Of a stretch of DNA of 64,000 nucleotides, positions 11,201 to 24,094 are shown in pieces. The notes beneath the pieces are model-generated. The model made no database searches and was not told where the DNA came from. It saw only the letters and a program-made list of their open reading frames with translations. Numbering within the stretch: position 1 is the first letter of the stretch; every line of letters starts with the position of its first letter. Position numbers and translations under genes: made by a program. The stretch covers positions 22,417,216-22,481,215 of the forward strand of contig OY754969.1 of NCBI GenBank assembly GCA_963576475.1. The letters are read 5' to 3'. Source of the DNA: Molanna angustata. Taxonomy: Eukaryota; Arthropoda; Insecta; Trichoptera; Molannidae.

Positions 11201-14200
11201 TTCTAAAGAACGCGAGAGCATTTTCCAAATTTTGACAGGTGATATCATATGAAGATTTTTTTTGTTATTTATGGAAAGCTAATCAGTTCTATGTTCAAGC
11301 TCTTTACATTATAACATGAAATCAAATTACTGAACTTTTCCATACATAGAAATTTATCTAATTACATTTTTATTCATACTAAATGTTACTACCAGGAATA
11401 TAAATTTTCTTCCGATAGTAAATTTTTATGTTAAGATAAACAAACTATTAATGCAGTATAGTGAAGAATGCTTATGTTGTATGAAATATTTTAAAAAAAG
11501 CAGATAAATTTTGATTTAAAGAACGCGAGAGCATTTTCAAAATTTTGACACGTGATATCATATGAAGATTTTTTTGTTATTTATGGAAAGCTAATCAGTT
11601 CTATGTTCAAGCTCTTTACATTATAACATGAAATCAAATTACTGAACGTTTCCATACATAGAAATTTATCTAATTACATTTTTATTCATACTAAATGTTA
11701 CTATCAGGAATATAAATTTTCTTCCGATAGTATATTTTTATGTTAAGATAAACAAACTATTAATGCAGTATAGTGAAGAATGCTTATGTTGTATGAAATA
11801 TTTTAAAAAAAGCAGATAAATTTTGTTTTAAAGAACGCGAGAGCATTTTCAAAATTTTGACACGTGATATTATATGAAGAATTTTTTTGTTATTTATGGA
11901 AAGCTAATCAGTTCTATGTTCAAGCTCTTTACATAATAACATGAAATCAAATTACTGAACGTTTCCATACATAGAAATTTATCTAATTACATTTTTATTC
12001 ATACTAAATGTTACTATCAGGAATATAAATTTTCTTCCGATAGTATATTTTTATGTTAAGATAGACAAACTATTAATGCAGTATAGGGAAGAATGCTTAT
12101 GTTGTATGAAATATTTTAAAAAAAGCAGATAAATTTTGTTCTAAATAACGCGAGAGCATTTTCCAAATTTTGACAGGTGATATCATATGAAGATTTTTTT
12201 TGTTATTTATGGAAAGCTATACAGTTCTATGTTCAAGCTCTTTACATAATAACATGAAATCAAATTACTGAACTTTTCCATACATAGAAATTTATCTAAT
12301 TACATTTTTATTCATACTAAATGTTACTATCAGGAATGTAAATTTTCTTCCGATAGTATATTTTTATGTTAAGATAAACAAACTATTAATGCAGTATAGT
12401 GAAGAATGCTTATGTTGTATGAAATATTTTAAAAAAAGCAGATAAATTTTGTTCTAAAGAACGCGAGAGCATTTTCCAAATTTTGACAGGTGATATCATA
12501 TGAAGATTTTTTTTGTTGTTTATGGAAAGCTAATCAGTTCTATGTTCAAGCTTTTTACATTATAACATGAAATCAAATTACTGAACTTTTCCATACATAG
12601 AAATTTATCTAATTACATTTTTATTCATACTAAACGTTACTATCAGGAATATAAATTTTCTTCCGATAGTATATTTTTATGTTAAGATAAACAAACTATT
12701 AATGCAGTATAGTGAAGAATGCTTATGTTGTATGAAATATTTAAAAAAAAGCAGATAAATTTTGTTCTAAAGAACGCGAGAGCATTTTCCAAATTTTGAC
12801 ATGTGATATCATATGAAGATTTTTTTTGTTATTTATGGAAAGCTAATCAGTTCTATGTTCAAGCTCTTTACATTATAACATGAAATCAAATTACTGAACT
12901 TTTCCATACATAGAAATTTATCTAATTACATTTTTATTCATACTAAATGTTACTATCAGGAATGTAAATTTTCTTCCGATAGTATATTTTTATGTTAATA
13001 TAAACAAACTATTAATGCAGTATAGTGAAGAATGCTTATGTTGTATGAAATATTTTTAAAAAAGCAGATAAATTTTGTTCTAAAGAACGCGAGAGCATTT
13101 TCCAAATTTTGACAGGTGATATCATATGAAGATTTTTTTTGTTATTTATGGAAAGCTAATCAGTTCTATGTTCAAGCTCTTTACATTATAACATGAAATC
13201 AAATTACTGAACTTTTCCATACATAGAAATTTATCTAATTACATTTTTATTCATACTAAATGTTACTATCAGGAATGTAAATTTTCTTCCGATAGTATAT
13301 TTTTATGTTAAGATAAACAAACTATTAATGCAGTATAGTGAAGAATGCTTATGTTGTATGAAATATTTTAAAAAAAGCAGATAAATTTTGTTCTAAAGAA
13401 CGCGAGAGCATTTTCCAAATTTTGACAGGTGATATCATATGAAGATTTTTTTTGTTGTTTATGGAAAGCTAATCAGTTCTATGTTCAAGCTTTTTACAGT
13501 ATAACATGAAATCAAATTACTGAACTTTTCCATACATAGAAATTTATCTAATTACATTTTTTATTCATACTAAACGTTACTATCAGGAATATAAATTTTC
13601 TTCCGATAGTATATTTTTATGTTAAGATAAACAAACTATTAATGCAGTATAGTGAAGAATGCTTATGTTGTATGAAATATTTAAAAAAAAGCAGATAAAT
13701 TTTGTTCTAAAGAACGCGAGAGCATTTTCCAAATTTTGACAGGTGATATCATATGAAGATTTTTTTTGTTATTTATGGAAAGCTAATCAGTTCTATGTTC
13801 AAGCTCTTTACATTATAACATGAAATCAAATTACTGAACTTTTCCATACATAGAAATTTATCTAATTACATTTTTATTCATACTAAATGTTACTACCAGG
13901 AATATAAATTTTCTTCCGATAGTATATTTTTATGTTAAGATAAACAAACTATTAATGCAGTATAGTGAAGAATGCTTATGTTGTATGAAATATTTTAAAA
14001 AAAGCAGATAAATTTTGATTTAAAGAACGCGAGAGCATTTTCAAAATTTTGACACGTGATATCATATGAAGATTTTTTTGTTATTTATGGAAAGCTAATC
14101 AGTTCTATGTTCAAGCTCTTTACATTATAACATGAAATCAAATTACTGAACGTTTCCATACATAGAAATTTATCTAATTACATTTTTATTCATACTAAAT

Positions 14201-17200
14201 GTTACTATCAGGAATATAAATTTTCTTCCGATAGTATATTTTTATGTTAAGATAAACAAACTATTAATGCAGTATAGTGAAGAATGCTTATGTTGTATGA
14301 AATATTTTAAAAAAAGCAGATAAATTTTGTTTTAAAGAACGCGAGAGCATTTTCAAAATTTTGACACGTGATATTATATGAAGAATTTTTTTGTTATTTA
14401 TGGAAAGCTAATCAGTTCTATGTTCAAGCTCTTTACATAATAACATGAAATCAAATTACTGAACGTTTCCATACATAGAAATTTATCTAATTACATTTTT
14501 ATTCATACTAAATGTTACTATCAGGAATATAAATTTTCTTCCGATAGTATATTTTTATGTTAAGATAGACAAACTATTAATGCAGTATAGGGAAGAATGC
14601 TTATGTTGTATGAAATATTTTAAAAAAAGCAGATAAATTTTGTTCTAAATAACGCGAGAGCATTTTCCAAATTTTGACAGGTGATATCATATGAAGATTT
14701 TTTTTGTTATTTATGGAAAGCTATACAGTTCTATGTTCAAGCTCTTTACATTATAACATGAAATCAAATTACTGAACTTTTCCATACATAGAAATTTATC
14801 TAATTACATTTTTATTCATACTAAATGTTACTATCAGGAATGTAAATTTTCTTCCGATAGTATATTTTTATGTTAAGATAAACAAACTATTAATGCAGTA
14901 TAGTGAAGAATGCTTATGTTGTATGAAATATTTTAAAAAAAGCAGATAAATTTTGTTCTAAAGAACGCGAGAGCATTTTCCAAATTTTGACAGGTGATAT
15001 CATATGAAGATTTTTTTTGTTGTTTATGGAAAGCTAATCAGTTCTATGTTCAAGCTTTTTACATTATAACATGAAATCAAATTACTGAACTTTTCCATAC
15101 ATAGAAATTTATCTAATTACATTTTTATTCATACTAAACGTTACTATCAGGAATATAAATTTTCTTCCGATAGTATATTTTTATGTTAAGATAAACAAAC
15201 TATTAATGCAGTATAGTGAAGAATGCTTATGTTGTATGAAATATTTTAAAAAAAGCAGAAAAATTTTGATTTAAAGAACGCGAGAGCATTTTCAAAATTT
15301 TGACACGTGATATCATATGAAGATTTTTTTGTTATTTATGGAAAGCTAATCAGTTCTATGTTCAAGCTCTTTACATTATAACATGAAATCAAATTACTGA
15401 ACGTTTCCATACATAGAAATTTATCTAATTACATTTTTATTCATACTAAATGTTACTATCAGGAATATAAATTTTCTTCCGATAGTATATTTTTATGTTA
15501 AGATAAACAAACTATTAATGCAGTATAGTGAAGAATGCTTATGTTGTATGAAATATTTTAAAAAAAGCAGATAAATTTTGTTTTAAAGAACGCGAGAGCA
15601 TTTTCAAAATTTTGACACGTGATATTATATGAAGAATTTTTTTGTTATTTATGGAAAGCTAATCAGTTCTATGTTCAAGCTCTTTACATAATAACATGAA
15701 ATCAAATTACTGAACGTTTCCATACATAGAAATTTATCTAATTACATTTTTATTCATACTAAATGTTACTATCAGGAATATAAATTTTCTTCCGATAGTA
15801 TATTTTTATGTTAAGATAGACAAACTATTAATGCAGTATAGGGAAGAATGCTTATGTTGTATGAAATATTTTAAAAAAAGCAGATAAATTTTGTTCTAAA
15901 TAACGCGAGAGCATTTTCCAAATTTTGACAGGTGATATCATATGAAGATTTTTTTTGTTATTTATGGAAAGCTATACAGTTCTATGTTCAAGCTCTTTAC
16001 ATTATAACATGAAATCAAATTACTGAACTTTTCCATACATAGAAATTTATCTAATTACATTTTTATTCATACTAAATGTTACTATCAGGAATGTAAATTT
16101 TCTTCCGATAGTATATTTTTATGTTAAGATAAACAAACTATTAATGCAGTATAGTGAAGAATGCTTATGTTGTATGAAATATTTTAAAAAAAGCAGATAA
16201 ATTTTGTTCTAAAGAACGCGAGAGCATTTTCCAAATTTTGACAGGTGATATCATATGAAGATTTTTTTTGTTGTTTATGGAAAGCTAATCAGTTCTATGT
16301 TCAAGCTTTTTACATTATAACATGAAATCAAATTACTGAACTTTTCCATACATAGAAATTTATCTAATTACATTTTTATTCATACTAAACGTTACTATCA
16401 GGAATATAAATTTTCTTCCGATAGTATATTTTTATGTTAAGATATACAAACTATTAATGCAGTATAGTGAAGAATGCTTATGTTGTATGAAATATTTAAA
16501 AAAAAGCAGATAAATTTTGTTCTAAAGAACGCGAGAGCATTTTCCAAATTTTGACAGGTGATATCATATGAAGATTTTTTTTGTTATTTATGGAAAGCTA
16601 ATCAGTTCTATGTTCAAGCTCTTTACATTATAACATGAAATCAAATTACTGAACTTTTCCATACATAGAAATTTATCTAATTACATTTTTATTCATACTA
16701 AATGTTACTATCAGGAATGTAAATTTTCTTCCGATAGTATATTTTTATGTTAATATAAACAAACTATAAATGCAGTATAGTGAAGAATGCTTATGTTGTA
16801 TGAAATATTTTAAAAAAAGCAGATAAATTTTGTTCTAAAGAACACGAGAGCATTTTCCAAATTTTGACAGGTGATATCATATGAAGATTTTTTTTGTTAT
16901 TTATGGAAAGCTAATCAGTTCTATGTTCAAGCTTTTTACAGTATAACATGAAATCAAATTACTGAACTTTTCCATACATAGAAATTTATCTAATTACATT
17001 TTTATTCATACTAAATGTTACTATCAGGAATGTAAATTTTCTTCCGATAGTATATTTTTATGTTAAGATAAACAAACTATTAATGCAGTATAGTGAAGAA
17101 TGCTTATGTTGTATGAAATATTTTAAAAAAAGCAGATAAATTTTGTTCTAAAGAACGCGAGAGCATTTTCCAAATTTTGACAGGTGATATCATATGAAGA

Positions 17201-20200
17201 TTTTTTTTGTTGTTTATGGAAAGCTAATCAGTTCTATGTTCAAGCTTTTTACAGTATAACATGAAATCAAATTACTGAACTTTTCCATACATAGAAATTT
17301 ATCTAATTACATTTTTATTCATACTAAACGTTACTATCAGGAATATAAATTTTCTTCCGATAGTATATTTTTATGTTAAGATAAACAAACTATTAATGCA
17401 GTATAGTGAAGAATGCTTATGTTGTATGAAATATTTAAAAAAAAGCAGATAAATTTTGTTCTAAATAACGCGAGAGCATTTTCCAAATTTTGACAGGTGA
17501 TATCATATGAAGATTTTTTTTGTTATTTATGGAAAGCTATACAGTTCTATGTTCAAGCTCTTTACATTATAACATGAAATCAAATTACTGAACTTTTCCA
17601 TACATAGAAATTTATCTAATTACATTTTTATTCATACTAAATGTTACTATCAGGAATGTAAATTTTCTTCCGATAGTATATTTTTATGTTAAGATAAACA
17701 AACTATTAATGCAGTATAGTGAAGAATGCTTATGTTGTATGAAATATTTTAAAAAAAGCAGATAAATTTTGTTCTAAAGAACGCGAGAGCATTTTCCAAA
17801 TTTTGACAGGTGATATCATATGAAGATTTTTTTTGTTGTTTATGGAAAGCTAATCAGTTCTATGTTCAAGCTTTTTACATTATAACATGAAATCAAATTA
17901 CTGAACTTTTCCATACATAGAAATTTATCTAATTACATTTTTATTCATACTAAACGTTACTATCAGGAATATAAATTTTCTTCCGATAGTATATTTTTAT
18001 GTTAAGATAAACAAACTATTAATGCAGTATAGTGAAGAATGCTTATGTTGTATGAAATATTTAAAAAAAAGCAGATAAATTTTTTTCTAAAGAACGCGAG
18101 AGCATTTTCCAAATTTTGACAGGTGATATCATATGAAGATTTTTTTTGTTATTTATGGAAAGCTAATCAGTTCTATGTTCAAGCTCTTTACATTATAACA
18201 TGAAATCAAATTACTGAACTTTTCCATACATAGAAATTTATCTAATTACATTTTTATTCATACTAAATGTTACTATCAGGAATGTAAATTTTCTTCCGAT
18301 AGTATATTTTTATGTTAATATAAACAAACTATTAATGCAGTATAGTGAAGAATGCTTATGTTGTATGAAATATTTTAAAAAAAGCAGATAAATTTTGTTC
18401 TAAAGAACGCGAGAGCATTTTCCAAATTTTGACAGGTGATATCATATGAAGATTTTTTTTGTTATTTATGGAAAGCTAATCAGTTCTATGTTCAAGCTCT
18501 TTACATTATAACATGAAATCAAATTACTGAACTTTTCCATACATAGAAATTTATCTAATTACATTTTTATTCATACTAAATGTTACTATCAGGAATGTAA
18601 ATTTTCTTCCGATAGTATATTTTTATGTTAAGATAAACAAACTATTAATGCAGTATAGTGAAGAATGCTTATGTTGTATGAAATATTTTAAAAAAAGCAG
18701 ATAAATTTTGTTCTAAAGAACGCGAGAGCATTTTCCAAATTTTGACAGGTGATATCATATGAAGATTTTTTTTGTTGTTTATGGAAAGCTAATCAGTTCT
18801 ATGTTCAAGCTTTTTACAGTATAACATGAAATCAAATTACTGAACTTTTCCATACATAGAAATTTATCTAATTACATTTTTATTCATACTAAACGTTACT
18901 ATCAGGAATATAAATTTTCTTCCGATAGTATATTTTTATGTTAAGATAAACAAACTATTAATGCAGTATAGTGAAGAATGCTTATGTTGTATGAAATATT
19001 TAAAAAAAAGCAGATAAATTTTGTTCTAAAGAACGCGAGAGCATTTTCCAAATTTTGACAGGTGATATCATATGAAGATTTTTTTTGTTATTTATGGAAA
19101 GCTAATCAGTTCTATGTTCAAGCTCTTTACATTATAACATGAAATCAAATTACTGAACTTTTCCATACATAGAAATTTATCTAATTACATTTTTATTCAT
19201 ACTAAATGTTACTATCAGGAATATAAATTTTCTTCCGATAGTATATTTTTATGTTAAGATAAACAAACTATTAATGCAGTATAGTGAAGAATGCTTATGT
19301 TGTATGAAATATTTAAAAAAAAGCAGATAAATTTTGTTTTAAAGAACGCGAAGGCATTTTCAAAATTTTGACACGTGATATTATATGAAGATTTTTTTTG
19401 ATTTATGGAAAGCTTATCAGTTCTATGTTCAAGTTCTTTACATTATAACATGAAATCAAATTACTGAACGTTTCCATACATAGAAATTTATCTAATTACA
19501 TTTTTATTCATACTAAATGTTACTATCAGGAATATAAATTTTCTTCCGATAGTATATTTTTATGTTAAGATAAACAAACTATTAATGCAGTATAGTGAAG
19601 AATGCTTATGTTGTATGAAATATTTTAAAAAAAGCAGATAAATTTTGTTCTAAAGAACGCGAGAGCATTTTCCAAATTTTGACAGGTGATATCATATGAA
19701 GATTTTTTTTGTTATTTATGGAAAGCTAATCAGTTCTATGTTCAAGCTCTTTACATTATAACATGAAATCAAATTACTGAACTTTTCCATACATAGAAAT
19801 TTATCTAATTACATTTTTATTCATACTAAATGTTACTATCAGGAATATAAATTTTCTTCCGATAGTATATTTTTATGTTAAGATAGACAAACTATTAATG
19901 GAGTATAGGGAAGAATGCTTATGTTGTATGAAATATTTTAAAAAAAGCAGATAAATTTTGTTCTAAAGAACGCGAGAGCATTTTCCAAATTTTGACAGGT
20001 GATATCATATGAAGATTTTTTTTGTTATTTATGGAAAGCTAATCAGTTCTATGTTCAAGCTCTTTACATTATAACATGAAATCAAATTACTGAACGTTTC
20101 CATAAATAGAAATTTATCTAATTACATTTTTATTCATACTAAATGTTACTAACAGGAATATAAATTTTCTTCCGATAGTATATTTTTATGTTAAGATAGA

Positions 20201-20340
20201 CAAACTATTAATGCAGTATAGTGAAGACTGCTTATGTTGTATGAAATATTTTAAAAAAAGCAGATAAATTTTGTTTCAAAGAGCGTTAGAGCATTTTGAC
20301 AATGTTGACACGTGATATCATATGAAGAAATTTTATGATA
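8222..20340 (+). repeat. Satellite-like tandem array, ~313-bp monomer, about 39 copies
   Basis: Anchor strings such as TTCAAGCTCTTTACATTATA and CTTCCGATAGTA recur every 312-313 bp (for example 8481, 8793, 9106, 9419). Thirty-nine copies of the GAACGCGAGAGCATTTTC-type segment can be counted between 8392 and 20270. Monomers are very similar and fall into variants (AACGCAAGAGTATTTTCC, TTTGGAGAGGTG, AAATAACGCGAGAG, GCTATACAG, GTTGTTTATGG), which recur in an ordered way. The array has no long open frame and is strongly AT-rich. Confidence 0.95.
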
Positions 20341-20936
20341 TCTATGAAAAGCTAATCAGTTCTAAGTTCAAGCTATTAATATTCTTATATCAATATGAAA
20401 TCAATGAACTGAACATTGCCAAATATAAAAAAATTCTCTTGTTACATATAAGTTTCATACAAATATCCATTAAATAAAATATAATTTTTGAAACCGTTGA
20501 ATATTTTTCTTTTAACATTGACCAACTTTGAATACAATTTTATGAAGATTCTTGGTGTTGTATAAATAGTTGAAACCAAATTAAAATATCTCTAATTTCC
20601 AGGTCGTGAGAGCATTTTTTCAGTTTTAATAGATGAAATCATAAAGAAACATTGGGAAAAAATGAACCGTTGTCTATGGAAAACTAATCAGCTCTAAGTT
20701 TATGGACTTAACACATGTGATATCAATATGAAGTCAATCGGACTTATAGTTTGGGCTGCAGAGAGGACACAAAAAAAAAACAACGTAAATGATGAATTCA
20801 TAGAGAAGAAATCAAAAGTTGTCTATGGAAAACTAATCAGCTCTAGGTCTTTGCACTTTACACATATGATGTTAATATGAAGTCGATCAGACTTATAGTT
20901 TGGGCTGTAGAGAGGACACAAAAAAGATAAATGCTA
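20341..20936 (+). repeat. Diverged edge monomers of the satellite
   Basis: Beyond 20340 similarity to the array drops, but the frame of the monomer is still visible. GTCGTGAGAGCATTTTTTC (20604) and two copies of TATGGAAAACTAATCAGCTC (20675 and 20824) align with GAACGCGAGAGCATTTTC and TATGGAAAGCTAATCAGTTC of the homogenised monomers. The same diverged form occurs singly in the short inverted H copy at 2987-3483. These look like ancestral units that escaped homogenisation. Confidence 0.75.
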
Positions 20937-21104
20937 CGGCGTACGGCGTACGGCGTACAGCGTATACGCCATACACACAAACACATCACGACGAAACTCA
21001 TAGTGTGCATTCTCTACATGATACCCATTGAGAAATTGATGTAAAAAAAATACGCTTAAATTTTGCGAAATCATGACTCTCCCCTATTCCATAGTGTGGA
21101 GAGT
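20937..21104 (+). repeat. Family H 3' end: GTACGGC repeat and terminal hairpin
   Basis: GTACGGCGTAC units, which are self-complementary in part, are followed by CGCCATACACACAAACAC and a conserved stretch (CACGACGAAACTCATAGTGT). The element ends in the hairpin ACTCTCC...GGAGAGT. The same order is seen at 1559-1744 and, inverted, at 2987-3110. The hairpin is probably the 3' termination signal of a rolling-circle-like element (inference). Confidence 0.7.
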
Positions 21105-21502
21105 AAAAACCAATTTGAGTTTTTGTTTTTTTCTATGTTTGTACCAATTTTCAGCGTTCTAGCTTTTATGGTTTCTGAGATATATAGAAAAATAAACCTA
21201 AAATTCAAAAGTTGATAACCTCTGACTGAAACAAAAATTTACCATTCCGAGTATAAAAGTTATAAGGGGGGGGACAGACAGACACACACACACAGACACA
21301 CAAAACTCACATAAAATGTTCTACTCCGAATTCTGAGTAAATCCATGTATGGGAACATATATGCTGCGAGGCCTCTAGTTAATGTTATTAGCATGCAAAA
21401 AGTCCACTACGCCATACAAAATTTTCCTTCGTACACGCATCTTGGCTTTATAATGTCGATTCATGCAGAGAATTGAATTCTCATGAACGAATCGACAGTT
21501 GG
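21105..21502 (+). mobile_element. Family E element, 3' part of copy V
   Basis: Sequence resumes at CCAATTTGAG where copy V broke off at 8182. It runs through CAGCGTTCTAGCTTTTATGG, a GGGGGGACAGACAGACACAC microsatellite and TCTACTCCGAATTCTGAGT to the terminus ATCGACAGTTGG. A hairpin GAGAAT-TGA-ATTCTC (21468-21482) ends 20 nt before the 3' end. Other copies have GAGAAC-AAA-GTTCTC at the same place, a compensated change supporting the fold. The last ~130 bp differ from most other copies (GTTATTAGCATGCAAAAAGT), defining a subfamily shared with 24095-24664. Confidence 0.85.
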
Positions 21503-22465
21503 AATACATATAAACTAATTTCACATTGTGAGTTGATATCAGTAATCGAGTAAATTGAATTTATATATTTTTTTTTTCGTGAAAAAAAAAATTAAAACCT
21601 TACAGCGGGTTGAAGAGTAGGTAAAGTATAAGATTTTTAATAATGGAAAGTTTGGGGCAATTCCATAGAAAACTGGACATGATTATATTTTTGAGTGTGT
21701 AAAAAATATATAATTATTTGTCAACATGTTCATATTTTTCAATATTTTAGTGTGGTAATATTTTGTTTATCCACTTGCCAACATTTATGGGTACTTGTCT
21801 GGCCATTTTACTCAATTTATTCATTTTAATTATTTTCATAAAATTTGCACACGTTACCTACGCCAGTGACACAATTTTTATTGATATTTTTTGTTTGTAT
21901 CGTTTTTACAAATACGATTTAATGTTTTGAAAATTAATTTATTTAAATTTAAAGTTGAAGTATCAAAATATTTAATTTTTCATCAAAGTCACATGTCAAT
22001 TACATGTTACGTCAGAGACGAGTCCTTTTAAGAAATGCAATGTGAATGTTTCATAATTTCGTATATATAATTTTTGAAGAACAGTAAAAGAATAAGATGT
22101 AACATTTGTTATTGTACATTCTCATATTAATTCTATTATGAAAAGACTAAACATTGCACGGCATAAACTAATCCTACAAATACGAACTTAAATACCTAAA
22201 AAGACTTATAAAGAATTATTCATCTATCCTGAGATAAAAGCAATTGAATATTTTGAAACTGGTCAAATAATATAACTTATAACGTGGTTCAAATAAATAA
22301 AATTAATTGTAATAAAAGTAATTGTTTTTATAATATATTTGACCATATTTTGATATTGAACATAAAAAACTACATAACTTCTTTGTAGCCAAATTACAAC
22401 TCATAAAACAATTGATATATTTGAAGCTCGGAATACCTACGTCTTAAAATAAATAACTACCTCCA
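21503..22465. other. AT-rich spacer, nothing recognised
   Basis: No repeats, domains or convincing splice sites were noticed in this stretch. Confidence 0.5.
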
Positions 22466-22616
22466 TTCCGTTAAAAATTGGGGTGAAGGAAATCTTGTCT
22501 CTTCCAACGTATCAAAAACCCAAGCCTGCCTAATTTCAGCAAATAGGAACCCTAACGAATTGCTAGTGTCTTTCAACGGAAGAACCCTACCTAACAGCAA
22601 ATCTATACCGACATCG
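22466..22616 (+). pseudogene. Short relic of a LINE reverse transcriptase
   Basis: About 150 bp (TGGGGTGAAGGAAATCTTGT through CAAAAACCCAAGCCTGCCTA to CCTACCTAACAGCA) clearly matches the reverse-transcriptase ORF of the LINE at 55430-56993, positions about 56171-56310. Both read SKTQACLIS.. in the forward frame. It is an isolated fragment with substitutions, without the catalytic YADD box. The 82-codon minus-strand frame over it (22457-22705) is a shadow. Confidence 0.75.
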
Positions 22617-22790
22617 TAATTATTATAATATTTATTGAAACCGCAAATGAGAGTACACAGAACAAACAATATAATATGTTTGTTATTGTTGGTGAAGCGT
22701 GTCAAAGACCGACAACCATTAAATCTGAATCAAACACAGATTAGATAGGTATCTATAATTCATGTCAAAGTGCCATCATCCCATTTCTAG

Positions 22791-22841
22791 GACTGGCCGG
22801 GCCGTTGAAGCTTGTTATCTGGAGAGCAACCCGCATCGAAT
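22791..22841 (+). other. Possible small host exon (51 bp)
   Basis: A GC-rich 51-bp segment in AT-rich surroundings is preceded by CATCATCCCATTTCTAG, a good acceptor with pyrimidine tract, and followed by GTAAGA, a good donor. Its length is a multiple of three and two frames are open (one gives TGRAVEACYLESNPHR, another LAGPLKLVIWRATRIE). I do not recognise either peptide. It may be a chance combination; no second exon of the same gene was found. Confidence 0.25.
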
Positions 22842-23081
22842 GTAAGAACAATATATAATAGTTCTGTACTGTTTTGTATTGTAAGTAACACTGACGAGAT
22901 ATTACTGTTTAGTTTTTACTCAATGTCATTCCATATTAGAGTCTAAACGCGGTCGAAATCAATATCCCTAAGAAACAGAAACATTTCAATATCGTGTTAT
23001 TTAGTTTGCCACTAATTTATTTACTTACTAGTTTTAAATATTCGGCGCTAATCAGGAAGGTAAACGTGAGAAACTGTTTAT

Positions 23082-24094
23082 CCAACTGTCGATTTGTTCA
23101 GGAGAACTTTGTTCTCTTAACATATCGACAATGTATCAAGCCAGAATACGCGAGAATTGTATGGAGAGGTCTACTTTTTTCACGGCTTTTCCAACTTTGA
23201 AGTCAAAAAACACCAACTTAGAGGCTTCGCAGCATATATGTTCCATACACGGATTTACTTAGAATTCGGAGTAGAACATTTCGTGTGTCTGTGTGTGTGT
23301 GTGTGTATGTCTGTGTGTGTGTGTGTCCGTCCCCCCCTTATAACTTTTGATCCGCTCAATTTACAGAGCCAAAAATTTCAGAATATATAAACAGTTACAG
23401 GCCTACAAAACTTTTATACTCGGAATTTTGAATTTTTGTTTCAGTCAGGGGTTATCAACTTTTGAATTTTTATTTTATTTTTCCCTATATCTCAGAAACC
23501 ATAAAAGCTAGAACGCTGAAAATTGGTATAAACATAGACAAATACAAAATCTCAAATTAGTTTTTTCAAAAAAATTCCAGGGTTTCTCAAACATTATTTA
23601 TTAAGAAAAGTATTTTTTTTATGATAAATTTATGAGTTTAACTGCCTATATTTCCATTTTTTTTTTAAATATCGAAAAAAACCGAAACACCTCAACTAGA
23701 TAATTTAATTTTATATAAAAAATATTAACATTGTAGCAGTACATCTCAAATTTTTTTTAACAATTTTTATAAAAATTGAATTTAGTGACGACATCGCTTC
23801 ATACAATTTGTATGGTAGTCACCTATACACAATATCAAAGAAGACTTAATAGTTTGATACTTCATCTCTAAACATACAATATACATATACCATCATGCTG
23901 TTTTCATATTCCGGGTAGGAAAAAAAGACTGACCTCCATACTATCCTATCTTGACTACCTAGGTACATGTGTTGTATAGAAAACTAAATATCATAAAATA
24001 ATAAATAATTTGTATTTATGGGTTTGGTACTTATTCTTCAACTATACATACTATCGCTGTCGACAGTTGGATCCCATGTGTTACATGCAACTAG
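23082..24094 (-). mobile_element. Family E element, near-complete inverted copy (W)
   Basis: On the minus strand it runs from CTAGTTGCATGTAACACATG (24094 downwards) and the subterminal repeat ATCCAACTGTCGAC, through the body and a GT-rich microsatellite (23281-23330), to the terminal CGACAGTTGG at 23082. The hairpin GAGAAC/GTTCTC lies just inside the 3' end. Its 5' ~400 bp are almost identical to the copies at 25147 and 36091 but inverted, so these three are recent relatives. Confidence 0.85.

Larger units (their letters stand above)
8183..21104 (+). mobile_element. Giant family H Helentron-like element carrying an internal satellite (H2)
   Basis: The 5' end ACGAGTGGGTTGTGGCCAAC and 3' end GTGTGGAGAGT match the ends of the short copies at 1197-1744 and 2987-3483. 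The subterminal repeat ACTCTCCACACCA starts 25 nt in (8208). A 3' hairpin pairs ACTCTCC (21076-21082) with GGAGAGT (21098-21104). Between the ends lie about 39 tandem monomers of about 313 bp, two or three diverged monomers (20341-20936) and a GTACGGC repeat (20937-20975). It is precisely nested in a family E copy, which fixes both borders. It encodes no protein. Its size, against about 0.5 kb for the other copies, is explained by the tandem expansion. Confidence 0.8.

Noticed and set aside
8183..20340. CRISPR array as explanation for the regular repeat
   Set aside because: The 313-bp monomers are contiguous and similar over their whole length, without short repeats and unique spacers, in a eukaryotic genome.
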